Positions 5,055 to 5,132 of a stretch of 5,132 bases of DNA are shown piece by piece (the first letter of the stretch is position 1; each line of letters opens with the position of its first letter). The notes below the pieces were generated by a model. That model saw nothing but the letters and a program-made list of their open reading frames with translations. It made no database searches and was not told the DNA's origin. The translations under genes and the position numbers were made by a program. Origin of the DNA: JANPII01 sp031424915 (GTDB taxonomy: Bacteria > Pseudomonadota > Alphaproteobacteria > Rickettsiales > Midichloriaceae); contig JANPII010000031.1 in the NCBI GenBank assembly GCA_031424915.1, positions 1 through 5,132 of the forward strand, read 5' to 3'.

Positions 5055-5132
5055 AACATACCATTTTCGCGCAAGTATTTGAATACAGGCGTCTCAAAGA
5101 TATGCCAAAATTCCACAAAAATTTTCAAGTGT
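5024..5132. repeat. Possible small mobile element bounded by 9-bp inverted repeats
   Basis: ACACTTGAA (5024-5032) recurs exactly inverted as TTCAAGTGT (5124-5132), the last nine bases of the window. The unit is 109 bp, a size typical of miniature inverted-repeat elements. It also contains a near-palindrome GTATTTGAATAC (5075-5086). Frames on both strands stay open across it (plus from 5013; minus 5131 down to a stop at 5009-5011), without a start codon in reach. The right end could extend beyond the window, so boundaries and any target duplication cannot be seen. Confidence 0.4.

Overview
The window reads as a piece of an AT-rich alphaproteobacterial chromosome, most likely from the order Rickettsiales or a similar host-associated lineage. 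Three things point there. The GyrA C-terminal half and the zinc-free L33 are of the alphaproteobacterial/rickettsial type. A lone ccmC (system I cytochrome c maturation) is present. A palindromic element with edges CTGGATCC and GGATGAC sits beside a decayed transposase, which is a common sight in Rickettsiales genomes. The exact genus cannot be fixed from this sequence alone.

Layout: bases 1-1332 (+) are the 3' half of gyrA, cut by the window edge. Bases 1346-1722 hold a truncated transposase that runs straight into the palindromic element. These lie between gyrA and the convergent ccmC gene (1803-2531, -). Three bases upstream of ccmC, on the same strand, is a small secreted protein resembling the end of an OmpA-like domain (2535-2867, -), so the two probably form an operon. 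A 150-bp divergent spacer separates this pair from a complete DNA photolyase gene (3018-4436, +). After it comes a 390-bp gene-free stretch with two hairpin-forming inverted repeats, then a near-perfect sigma-70 promoter (4688-4716) and a structured leader in front of rpmG (ribosomal protein L33, 4827-5000, +). The last 132 bases contain a terminator-like hairpin and a 9-bp terminal inverted repeat spanning 5024-5132 that may mark a small mobile element.

Functionally this is mostly housekeeping: DNA topology (GyrA), heme delivery for cytochrome c (CcmC), UV repair (photolyase) and translation (L33). No defence system, toxin locus, CRISPR array or tRNA/rRNA gene is visible. The parts that deserve a second look are the palindromic and inverted-repeat elements, the small OmpA-like protein, the rpmG control region, and the presence of a photolyase in what may be a host-dependent bacterium.
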